A stretch of 21,256 nucleotides of DNA from DATKCA01 sp035544675 (GTDB taxonomy: Bacteria; Acidobacteriota; Thermoanaerobaculia; Gp7-AA8), in NCBI GenBank assembly GCA_035544675.1, contig DATKCA010000247.1, positions 1 to 21,256 on the forward strand, written 5' to 3'. Numbering within the stretch: position 1 is the stretch's first letter; each line of letters begins with the position of its first letter. Positions 12,747 through 19,232 of the stretch are shown here, in pieces. Under the pieces are notes generated by a model, which was not told where the DNA came from, did not search any database, and worked only from the letters and a program-made list of their open reading frames with translations. Position numbers and translations under genes: made by a program.

Positions 12747-13285
12747 GTTTGTCCCGAGTCTCCTCGCTGGCCATCGCGATCACCCTCGTCGTTCTTGCCG
12801 GCTGCAGGAAGACGCCTGCCGTTCCCGCCAGTCTCAACGTGGCCAACAAGGTCGCGGTGCGCACGGTCAGCCTGTTTTTCGAAGGACCGGAGATGTTGCT
12901 TGCGGCCGAGACGCGGGATGTGGCGGTGCCGGAGAACCCCGCCGGTGCCATTCCGGTCGTGATGCGCGAGCTGCTCGAGGGTCCGGCGAACACCGCGGTC
13001 CCGCCGCTGCTCCCTCGCGACTCGGTGCTTCGCGGGGCCTACCTGCTCCCCGACGGCACGGCCATCGTCGACCTCGGCGGCCCCACGCTGACGAATGGCT
13101 GGGGCGCGGGGAGTCATCAGGAGCTGATGGCGATCTACTCGATCGTCCAGACCGTGGTCACGAACTTTCCGGAAGCGCGGCGCGTGCGTGTGCTCGTGAA
13201 CGGGTCGCCCGCCGAGACCCTCGGCGGACATGTCTCGCTGGCGCGATCGATCACACCCGCGCCGGGGGTTCTGGCGAGGCGCTAG
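12743..13285 (+). CDS. GerMN-domain lipoprotein
   Basis: A 180-residue lipoprotein. The signal ends in LVVLAGC, so C21 is the lipidated residue. A GerMN domain fills about 40-165: VSLFFEGPEMLLAAETRDV, then MRELLEGPANTAVPPLLPRDSVLRGAYLLPDGTAIVDLGG, then ELMAIYSIVQTVVTNFPEARRVRVLVNG. In Bacillus, GerM is needed for septal peptidoglycan assembly in sporulation; in non-sporulating diderms the domain is found beside wall hydrolases with unproven role. The GTG at 12743 overlaps the amidase stop (ATGTGA) with AAAGGCAGG upstream, indicating tight coupling. It is likely an accessory factor for the amidase. The domain call is good; the partner role is inferred. Confidence 0.88.
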   Translation: MSLSRVSSLAIAITLVVLAGCRKTPAVPASLNVANKVAVRTVSLFFEGPEMLLAAETRDVAVPENPAGAIPVVMRELLEGPANTAVPPLLPRDSVLRGAYLLPDGTAIVDLGGPTLTNGWGAGSHQELMAIYSIVQTVVTNFPEARRVRVLVNGSPAETLGGHVSLARSITPAPGVLARR

Positions 13286-13307
13286 GGTTTCGTGCCCCCC
13301 AACCGCC

Positions 13308-13335
13308 CAGATCCCTCGCTACGCTCGGGATGACA
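13308..13335. repeat. Interrupted palindrome, likely dispersed element
   Basis: AGATCCCTCGC-TAC-GCTCGGGATGACA, with TCCC pairing GGGA and a GC-TAC-GC core. A degraded relative (GTCATCCCG...CGGAATGAC) overlaps the queA stop at 3109-3128. From memory, similar sequences recur in many environmental genomes; I could not check this. Confidence 0.5.
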
Positions 13336-13363
13336 AGTGAACGATCGGCAAACGCGGGATTAG

Positions 13364-13381
13364 ACTGAATGGCGATTCAGT
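13364..13381. promoter_or_regulatory. Operator-like inverted repeat ACTGAAT-N4-ATTCAGT
   Basis: A perfect 7-bp inverted repeat with a 4-bp spacer, 14 bp upstream of the -35 box at 13395. Size and symmetry resemble sites bound by TetR-type dimers. TTTT follows it, so a weak terminator for the amidase operon is the alternative. Confidence 0.5.
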
Positions 13382-13394
13382 TTTCATCATCACC

Positions 13395-13423
13395 TTGACC
13401 GAACGGGCGTTCTGTCTTAGATT
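13395..13423 (+). promoter_or_regulatory. Promoter P1: TTGACC-17 bp-TAGATT with internal palindrome
   Basis: A near-consensus sigma-70 type promoter with exact 17-bp spacing. The spacer contains GAACG-GG-CGTTC (13401-13412), a perfect inverted repeat placed where a repressor would block RNA polymerase. No protein gene follows in this direction before the structured RNA. Confidence 0.65.
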
Positions 13424-13488
13424 GAACACGGGCGGCGTATTGCTAGCTATCTCGTGGGAAATCAACGGGTTGTCACAGTGATGTTACA

Positions 13489-13519
13489 TTGAGAAAGTTT
13501 TCACAATCTGTGCGATAAT
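13489..13519 (+). promoter_or_regulatory. Promoter P2: TTGAGA-19 bp-GATAAT
   Basis: A candidate promoter whose start would fall near 13526, just ahead of the structured RNA. The 19-bp spacing is longer than ideal. Confidence 0.45.
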
Positions 13520-13525
13520 GCCTCA

Positions 13526-13712
13526 CACGATGCACTCGGAATTACTGGATGGGCAGGCGGGAGCCGCTTTCTGTTGTACCAGCCTGCCTCAGAACTGCAC
13601 CTCTGAACTCTTCCTTGAACCTTACCTGAAGTAACAGCACGCCACCGAGGGGTTCGCGCCCTCGCCCATCCAGTAACGCTTCAGGGCCCGCTGCAAAGCG
13701 GGCCTTTTTTTT
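13526..13712 (+). ncRNA. Structured small RNA, possibly a divergent 6S RNA
   Basis: The 5' end is estimated from promoter P2. A perfect 13-bp closing stem pairs 13542-13554 (TTACTGGATGGGC) with 13664-13676. Inside lie AGGC/GCCT pairing (13555-13558 with 13582-13585), a short TCAGA/TCTGA hairpin, and a CGAGGG/CCCTCG hairpin (13646-13664). A strong intrinsic terminator follows. The 3' half reads CCTTGAACC...GTAACAGCACGCC, which resembles CCUUGAACC...GUUACAGCC in E. coli 6S RNA, and 6S also has a long closing stem. However, it is shorter than typical 6S and the 5' half does not match by eye. It lacks the GGUCAGGUCCGGAAGGAAGCAGCC core of SRP RNA and is too short for tmRNA or RNase P. That it is an RNA gene is well supported; its class is open. 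Confidence 0.7.
13685..13712 (+). terminator. Rho-independent terminator of the small RNA
   Basis: A perfect 7-bp stem GGCCCGC/GCGGGCC with the loop TGCAAA, followed directly by eight T. It works on the plus strand only and therefore belongs to the small RNA, not to holB. Confidence 0.92.
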
Positions 13713-13741
13713 CATCCGAGGGCGGGCGAGAGCGGTGCCAG

Positions 13742-14527
13742 TCACTCCTCCACCAGCGCCGACAGCGCCTGCTCCACCATCAGCCGCGCATCGGCGTTCA
13801 CGATGAGCCCTCGCGACGCGGCCATGGTTCCATCCGCCGCCGCCAGCAGCCTCTCCGGACTGATCGCGACGTTGTCGACACGTCCCGCGGCGGCCTCGCA
13901 CAGAAGCGATCCCAGAAGCGCCAGCGAGTCGCTGAGGTCGTCGCGCTGCGAGACCGCCGCGGCGATCGCCAGCAGCGCGGTTCCGTCGCGATGCGCCGCG
14001 AACCGGGCCAGCGCGCCGGTGATGAACGAGGCCAGCTCGTGGTCGCGGGGCTCGACTCCGCCGACGTAAATCGATTGCGATCGCGACCGTATCGTCGGCA
14101 GCAGCAGATCGGGGGAGCGGGTGGTCAGAATGAACGTCGTGTCGCGCGCCGGCTCCTCCAGGGTCTTGAGCAGGGCGTTCGATCCGCTCGGCGTCAAGCC
14201 GGCGGCAGGATCGAGGATGAAGACCTTGGTCCGTCCCTCGTAGGGACGGAGAGATGCCTCGGCGACGACATCCCGAACCTGTTGCACGCTGATCAGCTTT
14301 TTCTCGTCAGGGACCTCGATGAAGTGAACGTCGGGGTGAATCCGGCGGTCGATACGCTGGCACGCCGCGCAGTGGTCTCCCGCCGACCGGTTCAGGCAGT
14401 TGAGCGCCTTGGCGATCCGCAGCGCCAACGCGCTCAGGTCGGGTCTGGCCGGACCGTGAAGGATGATGGCGTGGTGCAGCTCGCCGCGGCGCGCCGTGTC
14501 GAGAATGAGGTCGATGGCCGTCGTCAT
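13742..14527 (-). CDS. holB: DNA polymerase III delta-prime subunit
   Basis: A 261-residue clamp-loader subunit. It keeps the AAA+ layout: HHAIILHGPARPDLSALALRIAKAL at 18-42 in the P-loop position, a Cys-rich zinc module (C44, C53, C56) ending in HPDV, then ISVQQVRDV and the strongly conserved SNALLKTLEEP. The P-loop lacks its Gly-Lys-Thr, consistent with delta-prime being a non-ATP-binding subunit. The usual fourth zinc cysteine is missing, and the SRC motif reads SRS (TIRSRSQ). The C-terminal collar domain is short. The ATG overlaps the tmk stop by 4 bp (ATGA), the classical tmk-holB coupling. The neighbour and the SNALLKTLEEP motif make the call firm. Confidence 0.92.
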   Translation of the reverse strand: MTTAIDLILDTARRGELHHAIILHGPARPDLSALALRIAKALNCLNRSAGDHCAACQRIDRRIHPDVHFIEVPDEKKLISVQQVRDVVAEASLRPYEGRTKVFILDPAAGLTPSGSNALLKTLEEPARDTTFILTTRSPDLLLPTIRSRSQSIYVGGVEPRDHELASFITGALARFAAHRDGTALLAIAAAVSQRDDLSDSLALLGSLLCEAAAGRVDNVAISPERLLAAADGTMAASRGLIVNADARLMVEQALSALVEE

Positions 14528-15147
14528 CGGATGAGCTCTCCAAGAGCCACGCGCATGCGCTCGAACACGTCGTCGACCGATCCGTCCGCGTCGATGACCG
14601 TGAAGCGCTCCGGCTCCGCGGCCGCCATCGCCAGGTACCCCTCCCGCACGCGGCGGTGAAAGCGCAGGTCCTCCGCCTCGAAGCGCCCTTCATCCGCCGG
14701 CGCGACCGAGTTCCGCGAGCGCGCCCGCGTCAGTCCAGTCTCCTCGGGCAGATCGAAGAGCAGGGTCAGATCCGGCTGAGTGTCTTCCGTCGCCCACCGA
14801 TTCACCATGCGCAGCCTGTCGAGATCGATCAACCGCCCGAAACCCTGGTAGGCGAGCGTGGAGTCGGCGTAACGATCACACAGAACGACTTCACCGCGCT
14901 GCAGCGCGGGCCGGATCACCTCGGTCGTGTGTTGCCGGCGCGACGCCGCAAACAGGAACACCTCCGCGATCGGATCGATGGCCGACCGCGAGTCCAGCAC
15001 GATGGCCCGGATGCGGTCCGCGAGAGGAGTCCCGCCCGGCTCCTTCGTCACGACGACCGTTTTTCCCCGCCCGCGCAGCAGCTCCGCGAGCCGCTGCTGC
15101 TGCGTGGTCTTGCCGGTGCCTTCGATTCCTTCAAAGGTTATGAACAT
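14524..15147 (-). CDS. tmk: Thymidylate kinase
   Basis: A 207-residue dTMP kinase making dTDP for DNA synthesis. The P-loop GIEGTGKT is at 7-14, the KEPGGTPLADRIR substrate region at about 39-51, the DRYADSTLAYQG motif near 94-105, and a LID-type segment with ARSRN near 147. Length is standard. I chose the ATG at 15147 (MFITFEGIEGTGKTT); in-frame upstream codons encode only heptamer-repeat peptide. No clear ribosome-binding site is present. The gene is followed by holB with a 4-bp overlap. The 153-bp space upstream is filled by two heptamer families that can fold into a long hairpin, which could uncouple tmk from the glycosyltransferase. Confidence 0.95.
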   Translation of the reverse strand: MFITFEGIEGTGKTTQQQRLAELLRGRGKTVVVTKEPGGTPLADRIRAIVLDSRSAIDPIAEVFLFAASRRQHTTEVIRPALQRGEVVLCDRYADSTLAYQGFGRLIDLDRLRMVNRWATEDTQPDLTLLFDLPEETGLTRARSRNSVAPADEGRFEAEDLRFHRRVREGYLAMAAAEPERFTVIDADGSVDDVFERMRVALGELIR

Positions 15148-15160
15148 GGATACCGTCAGC

Positions 15161-15180
15161 GATGAGTGATGAGTGATGAT
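15161..15180. repeat. GATGAGT heptamer array
   Basis: GATGAGT twice followed by GATGAT, 7-bp period, 13 bp upstream of the tmk start. A related fragment (GATGACTCATCATTCATCC) lies at 15292-15310 over the glycosyltransferase stop codon. Confidence 0.85.
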
Positions 15181-15190
15181 GGAAAAAGCC

Positions 15191-15248
15191 GAAGGATGAA
15201 GGATGAAGGATGAACGCCCGAGCAACATCATCCTTCATCCTTCATCCC
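15191..15248. repeat. GAAGGAT heptamer arrays forming a 20-bp hairpin
   Basis: GAAGGAT three times (15191-15211) and, inverted, TCATCCT-TCATCCT-TCATCCC (15228-15248). GGATGAAGGATGAAGGATGA (15194-15213) is exactly complementary to 15228-15247 across a 14-nt loop. Confidence 0.95.
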
Positions 15249-15300
15249 TGAAACGTGGGTGCATCGTAATGGTGACTCGAGTGGGGACGTTGATGACTCA

Positions 15301-16233
15301 TCATTCATCCCGGTTCCACTTCGACCAGGCACTCGCCCTCCCGCCCCCCGCCAGCCCCTCCGCCAATCCTCTCAGATAGTGCTCTCTCATCAGCGTCTCG
15401 AACACTTTCGGCCGTGCCAGGAAGCGGAAGCGCTCGCCGAGGCGTGCGGTGAGCCGGAGGCGGGCCAACTGCTTCTCGCTGGCGAGCTTTCGCGTCTCCA
15501 GTTCGTGGACGCCCAGGAAATGTCCGAGCTCGGGGTGCTTGCGGTAGAAGATCGCGCCCGATTTTCCGACCGTGTACTGGCGGCGCGCGAACGAGTCGAT
15601 CGTCATCGGATGATGATGTCGCGTGACGGCGCGTTCGTTGTATCGGATCTTCAGCCCGAGCGCGTCGAGCCGGTAGGCGAGCTCGATGTCCTCCCACGCC
15701 GCCGACGGGAACGTCGTGTCGAACGGATGATCGAAGAGGAGCTGCCGGTCGATGGAGATGTTGGAGGTGTAGAAGAAGTTGAAGGGCACGGTCTGGCCGT
15801 CCTTGATCAGGCCATAGCCGAACTGCAGTCCGTAGTCGTTGATGTAGTCCATGAATGCCGTGACGGAACTGCCGTCGGGCCATCCGGTGTATCCGAGGCA
15901 AGCGGTGAGCGGATCGTTGCCGCTTTGCTCGTGGACGCGGGCGTGCTCGGCCAGAAACTGCGGCTCCGGGACGGTGTCGTCGCCGATGAAGACCACGAAC
16001 CTCCCCCGTGCCAGGGCCACGCCGGCGTTCCGCGCGCGTCCGGGACCGCTGTTCGGCTGCGAGATGAACATCACGTCGCCGCGCTCGGCGATGACGCGCC
16101 GGGTATCGTCGGTCGATCCGTCGTTGACGACGATCGTCTCGAAGTCCGGAGCATCGGTCTGCTGCTGAAGCGCGTCGAGCACGCGCTGGAGCATCGTCAG
16201 ACGGTTGTATGTTGGGATTACGATCGAGTACAT
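15301..16233 (-). CDS. Family 2 glycosyltransferase
   Basis: A 310-residue GT-A fold enzyme that transfers a sugar from a nucleotide donor to a lipid or polysaccharide acceptor at the cytoplasmic face. It shows MYSIVIPTYNRLTMLQRVLDAL (1-22), VVNDGSTDDT (36-44) for the nucleotide site, GPGRARNAGVALARG (64-77), FIGDDTVPE (82-90) as the metal-binding DxD equivalent, and WEDIELAYRL as the catalytic-base region. There is no membrane segment. The ATG at 16233 has AAGGA upstream, and that AAGGA is part of the AGTCCTT array read on this strand. The stop codon also lies in a heptamer-like repeat. No polysaccharide cluster surrounds it, so the acceptor is unknown. Confidence 0.9.
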   Translation of the reverse strand: MYSIVIPTYNRLTMLQRVLDALQQQTDAPDFETIVVNDGSTDDTRRVIAERGDVMFISQPNSGPGRARNAGVALARGRFVVFIGDDTVPEPQFLAEHARVHEQSGNDPLTACLGYTGWPDGSSVTAFMDYINDYGLQFGYGLIKDGQTVPFNFFYTSNISIDRQLLFDHPFDTTFPSAAWEDIELAYRLDALGLKIRYNERAVTRHHHPMTIDSFARRQYTVGKSGAIFYRKHPELGHFLGVHELETRKLASEKQLARLRLTARLGERFRFLARPKVFETLMREHYLRGLAEGLAGGGRASAWSKWNRDE

Positions 16234-16234
16234 G

Positions 16235-16405
16235 AGTCCTTAATCCTAGTCCTTAGTCCTTAGTCCTTAGTCCTTAGGAGGCCACCACCCTTCCACGCTG
16301 TTCAAACACCCAACGCCTAGCGCCTAAGGACTAAGGACTAAGGCCTAAGGAAGGACTAAGGACTAAGGACAAGGACTAAGGACTAAGGACTAGGGAAGGA
16401 CTAAG
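16235..16405. repeat. AGTCCTT / AAGGACT inverted heptamer arrays
   Basis: The left array (16235-16278) has about six AGTCCTT-type units and the right array (16323-16405) about eleven inverted units, some imperfect. Bases 16258-16278 are exactly complementary to 16323-16343 (21 bp) around a 44-nt loop. Together they fill the whole 167-bp spacer between fabG and the glycosyltransferase. They supply the fabG stop codon on one side and the glycosyltransferase ribosome-binding site on the other. Confidence 0.95.
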
Positions 16406-17153
16406 AAGAGGTGCCGCCATCAATGCTCAGGACCTGACCGGTAATTCCGCTGGCCTCGTCGGAGAGCAGGAACGCGATTCCGGCCGCGACCTCGTCCGCG
16501 CGGACGGGCCGGCGCATCGGGATCTGCCGGATCATCTCTTTCTTCGCCTCGGCATCCATGCTGCCGATCATGTCCGTCTCGACGAGGCCGGGCGCCACGC
16601 AGTTCACGCGGATGCCGCTTCGCGCCACTTCGCGCGCCAGCGACCGCGTCATGGCGATGAGCCCCCCCTTGGCCGCGGAGTAGTTGGTCTGCCCAACGAC
16701 GCCGTGCATCGCCGAGAGCGAGGCCACATTGACGATGGCCCCCATCCGCTGCTGCATCATCGCCGGGAGGACTGCTTTGGTCATCGACCACGCTCCGGCC
16801 AGGTTCGTCTCGATCACCTCGCTCCACTGGTCCTCGGTCATGTTGTACATGAGAGCGTCGCGGCGGATCCCGGCGTTGTTCACCAGACCGTCGATACTGC
16901 CGTAGCGATGAAGGACGACGTCCGTGATCTCGCGCGAGCGGATCGGATCGCGGATGTCGGCTTTGAACGTGGAGACCTGCGGCGCGTCCTTGTCGAGAGT
17001 GGTCTTGGCCTCCTGCTCGAACGCCGCCGCCGCTTCGGCGGAGCTGTTGAACGTGATGGCCACGTTGTAGCCGTCCATCAGCAGGCGCATCGCCGTGACG
17101 CGCCCGATGCCGCGGGAGCCGCCTGTGACCAGGACTGTTTTGCGCATCGACAT
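16401..17153 (-). CDS. fabG: 3-oxoacyl-ACP reductase (short-chain dehydrogenase)
   Basis: A 250-residue SDR. The cofactor motif TGGSRGIG is at 10-17, NNAG at 92-95, the catalytic set is N117, S145, Y158 and K162 (YSAAK), and APGLVETDM is typical of FabG. FabG reduces 3-oxoacyl-ACP with NADPH in fatty-acid elongation. Many SDRs share these motifs, so a role in polyhydroxyalkanoate (PhaB-like) or another pathway is possible, and the gene is not beside other fab genes. The ATG at 17153 is followed two codons later by a second ATG at 17147. Neither has a clear ribosome-binding site because the upstream sequence is a CCGG array. It lies 78 bp downstream of acs on the same strand. The stop TAG is within the AAGGACT array. 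Confidence 0.85.
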   Translation of the reverse strand: MSMRKTVLVTGGSRGIGRVTAMRLLMDGYNVAITFNSSAEAAAAFEQEAKTTLDKDAPQVSTFKADIRDPIRSREITDVVLHRYGSIDGLVNNAGIRRDALMYNMTEDQWSEVIETNLAGAWSMTKAVLPAMMQQRMGAIVNVASLSAMHGVVGQTNYSAAKGGLIAMTRSLAREVARSGIRVNCVAPGLVETDMIGSMDAEAKKEMIRQIPMRRPVRADEVAAGIAFLLSDEASGITGQVLSIDGGTSS

Positions 17154-17161
17154 GATCGGCG

Positions 17162-17231
17162 GTACCGGGAACCGGGTACCGGTAACCGGAAACCGGAAGC
17201 CGGTAGCCGGTTTCCGGTTTCCGGAAACCGC
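17162..17231. repeat. NNNCCGG heptamer array, 10 units with orientation switch
   Basis: Ten uninterrupted 7-bp units: GTA, GAA, GTA, TAA, AAA, AAG, TAG, TTT, TTT, AAA, each followed by CCGG (last CCGC). CCGG is self-complementary, so AAACCGG units read as CCGGTTT on the other strand. The switch to TTT at 17211 marks an inversion of unit direction. The array ends at the base next to the acs stop codon. Confidence 0.95.
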
Positions 17232-19199
17232 TCAGGACTCCTCCTCGTAACGGTCCTTGAGCGAGGCCACGACGGTCGGATCGGCGAGCGTGGTCACGTC
17301 GCCCAGGGCGCGCCCTTCGGCGATGTCGCGCAGCAGGCGGCGCATGATCTTTCCGCTCCTGGTCTTGGGGAGGTCGGCCGTGACCAGGATCTTCTCCGGA
17401 CGGGCGATCGCGCCGATCTTATCGGTGACGTGCTGCTTGAGCTCCTGCTCGAATCTGGCCGGGTCGACCGACGCATTGGCGCGCTCGGACTCCTTCACGA
17501 TGACGAATGCGGCGATGCCGGTCCCCTTGATCTCGTGACTGATGCCGACAACGGCTGCCTCGGCGATGGAGTGATGGTCGACGAGCGCCGACTCCACCTC
17601 CATCGTGCCGATGCGATGGCCGGCCACGTTGATGACGTCGTCGACGCGGCCGAGGAGCCAGAAGTAACCGTCGTCGTCCCGCTTCGCGCCGTCGCCGGTG
17701 AAGTAGATGTTCGGCCATTTCGACCAGTACTGCTTGACGTAGCGTTCGGCATCGCCGTAGATGCCGCGCAGCATGGACGGCCATGGCGACATGATGGCCA
17801 GGTAGCCGCCGCCGACCTCCACGCGGTTTCCGCGCTCGTCGAGGATCTCCGCCTCGATGCCCGGGAACGGCCTGGTGGCCGATCCCGGCTTCGTCGGCAC
17901 GATCCCCGGAAGGGGCGTGATCATGATGGCACCGGTCTCCGTCTGCCACCACGTGTCCACGATCGGGCAGCGCTCGTTGCCGATGTACTTGTGGTACCAG
18001 ATCCACGCTTCCGGATTGATCGGCTCACCGACCGTGCCGATGAGGCGGAGCGACGACAGGTCGTGAGCCCTGGGAAGCTGCTCTCCCCACTTCATGAACG
18101 CGCGGATCGCCGTCGGCGCGGTGTAGAAGATGGTGACTTTGTGGCGCTCGACGAGGTCCCAGAAGCGATCCTTCCGCGGCCAGTCGGGCGCCCCTTCGTA
18201 CATCAGGACGGTCGCGCCGTTGGCCAGCGGGCCGTACACCACATACGAGTGCCCGGTGACCCAGCCGATGTCGGCCGTGCACCAGTAGACGTCGTCTTCC
18301 TTCAGGTCGAACACCCACTTCGTGGTGGCCAGGCAACCGGTCATGTATCCGCCTGTCGTGTGGATGATGCCCTTCGGCTTGCCGGTCGTGCCGGACGTGT
18401 ACAGCGTGTACAGCATGTGCTCGGAGTCGAGCCACTCCGGCGGGCAGTTGGCGCTCTCGTTGGCGATGAGCTCGTGGTACCAGCGGTCGCGCTTCGGCTG
18501 CATGCGCAGTGTGTCGTCATTCTCCTCGGCCGGGCTCCGCAGGACGACGACCACGTGCTGGATCGACGTGGCGTCCTGCACGGCGGCATCGGCCACTTTC
18601 TTGAGCGGGACGAGATTGCCGCGGCGATATCCGCTCGTGGCCGTGATCAGCACTTTGGCCTGGGCGTCGCTGATGCGGTCGCGCAGCGCTTCCGCGGAGA
18701 ATCCGCCGAACACGACCGAGTGCACCGCGCCGATTCGCGCGCACGCCAGCATGGCCACCGCAGCCTCGGGGATCATGGGGAGGTAGATGGCAACGAGGTC
18801 CCCGGCTGTGACCCCCAGCTTCTTCAGCGCATTCGCGAACTTCGACACCTCGGCGTGCAACTGGCGATAGGTGATGCGCCGGATCTCCCCCTCCGGCTCG
18901 CCCTCCCAGATCAGCGCGACTTTGTCCCCTCGCGTTTTCAGGTGGCGGTCCAGGCAGTTGTGCGACGCGTTCAGCCTCCCGCCGACGAACCACTTCGCGT
19001 ACGGCGGGTTCCAGTCCAGGACCTTGTCCCACTTCGTCTGCCAGTCGAGCTGTTCGGCCCAGCTCTCCCAGAACCTCTCGCGGTCGTTCTTCGCCTTCGC
19101 GTACGTGGCCGGGTCGGCCACATTCGCGGCTTTGCGAAACTCGGCGGACGGCGGAAACTCGCGGTGTTCCTGAAGCAGAGCGTCGATCTCGTTTGCCAT
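17232..19199 (-). CDS. acs: Acetyl-CoA synthetase
   Basis: A 655-residue AMP-forming acetate-CoA ligase: acetate + ATP + CoA to acetyl-CoA + AMP + PPi. The start (NVADPATYAKAKNDRERFWESWAEQLDW) is the Acs N-terminal domain. Adenylation motifs YTSGTTGKPKGIIHTTGG (about 265), DTWWQTETG (about 415) and YFTGDGAKRDDDGYFWLLGRVDDVINVAGHR (about 505-535) are intact. The C-terminal PKTRSGKIMRRLLR carries the catalytic lysine that Pat-type enzymes acetylate in other bacteria. WWQTETG and the full length favour acetate over longer acids. The ATG at 19199 has a TAGAAT box 8 nt upstream and no ribosome-binding site. It is divergent from the unknown membrane protein at 19233 with only 33 bp between starts. 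Confidence 0.97.
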   Translation of the reverse strand: MANEIDALLQEHREFPPSAEFRKAANVADPATYAKAKNDRERFWESWAEQLDWQTKWDKVLDWNPPYAKWFVGGRLNASHNCLDRHLKTRGDKVALIWEGEPEGEIRRITYRQLHAEVSKFANALKKLGVTAGDLVAIYLPMIPEAAVAMLACARIGAVHSVVFGGFSAEALRDRISDAQAKVLITATSGYRRGNLVPLKKVADAAVQDATSIQHVVVVLRSPAEENDDTLRMQPKRDRWYHELIANESANCPPEWLDSEHMLYTLYTSGTTGKPKGIIHTTGGYMTGCLATTKWVFDLKEDDVYWCTADIGWVTGHSYVVYGPLANGATVLMYEGAPDWPRKDRFWDLVERHKVTIFYTAPTAIRAFMKWGEQLPRAHDLSSLRLIGTVGEPINPEAWIWYHKYIGNERCPIVDTWWQTETGAIMITPLPGIVPTKPGSATRPFPGIEAEILDERGNRVEVGGGYLAIMSPWPSMLRGIYGDAERYVKQYWSKWPNIYFTGDGAKRDDDGYFWLLGRVDDVINVAGHRIGTMEVESALVDHHSIAEAAVVGISHEIKGTGIAAFVIVKESERANASVDPARFEQELKQHVTDKIGAIARPEKILVTADLPKTRSGKIMRRLLRDIAEGRALGDVTTLADPTVVASLKDRYEEES

Positions 19200-19207
19200 G
19201 GCTGAGG

Positions 19208-19213
19208 ATTCTA
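19208..19213 (-). promoter_or_regulatory. -10 box of acs, leaderless spacing
   Basis: On the minus strand TAGAAT followed by 8 nt and the acs ATG. Its -35 position would overlap the start codon of the divergent gene. Confidence 0.5.
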
Positions 19214-19220
19214 ATTCGAC

Positions 19221-19226
19221 TAGCAT
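19221..19226 (+). promoter_or_regulatory. -10 box of the 19233 gene, leaderless spacing
   Basis: TAGCAT followed by 6 nt and the GTG at 19233. It lies 7 bp from the opposing acs -10 box, so both promoters share the same 33 bp. Confidence 0.45.
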
Positions 19227-19232
19227 CATGGC

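Larger units (their letters stand above)
13286..13741. other. 456-bp gene-free region with regulatory sites and an RNA gene
   Basis: No protein-coding frame is convincing here. From left to right it holds: an interrupted palindrome around TCCCTCG...CGGGA (13308-13335); an 18-bp inverted repeat (13364-13381); a promoter with an internal palindrome (13395-13423); an AT-richer stretch with a second promoter (13489-13519); a structured RNA (about 13526-13676) and its terminator (13685-13712). The last 29 bp before the holB stop show nothing recognisable. Confidence 0.8.

Noticed and set aside
13526..13712. SRP (4.5S) RNA or tmRNA
   Set aside because: The conserved SRP domain IV core is absent, and the RNA is too short for tmRNA with no tRNA-like ends.
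16704..19205. 833-residue open frame opposite acs and fabG
   Set aside because: It is antisense to two strongly conserved enzymes, has His/Arg/Asp-rich shadow composition, and shows no domain.
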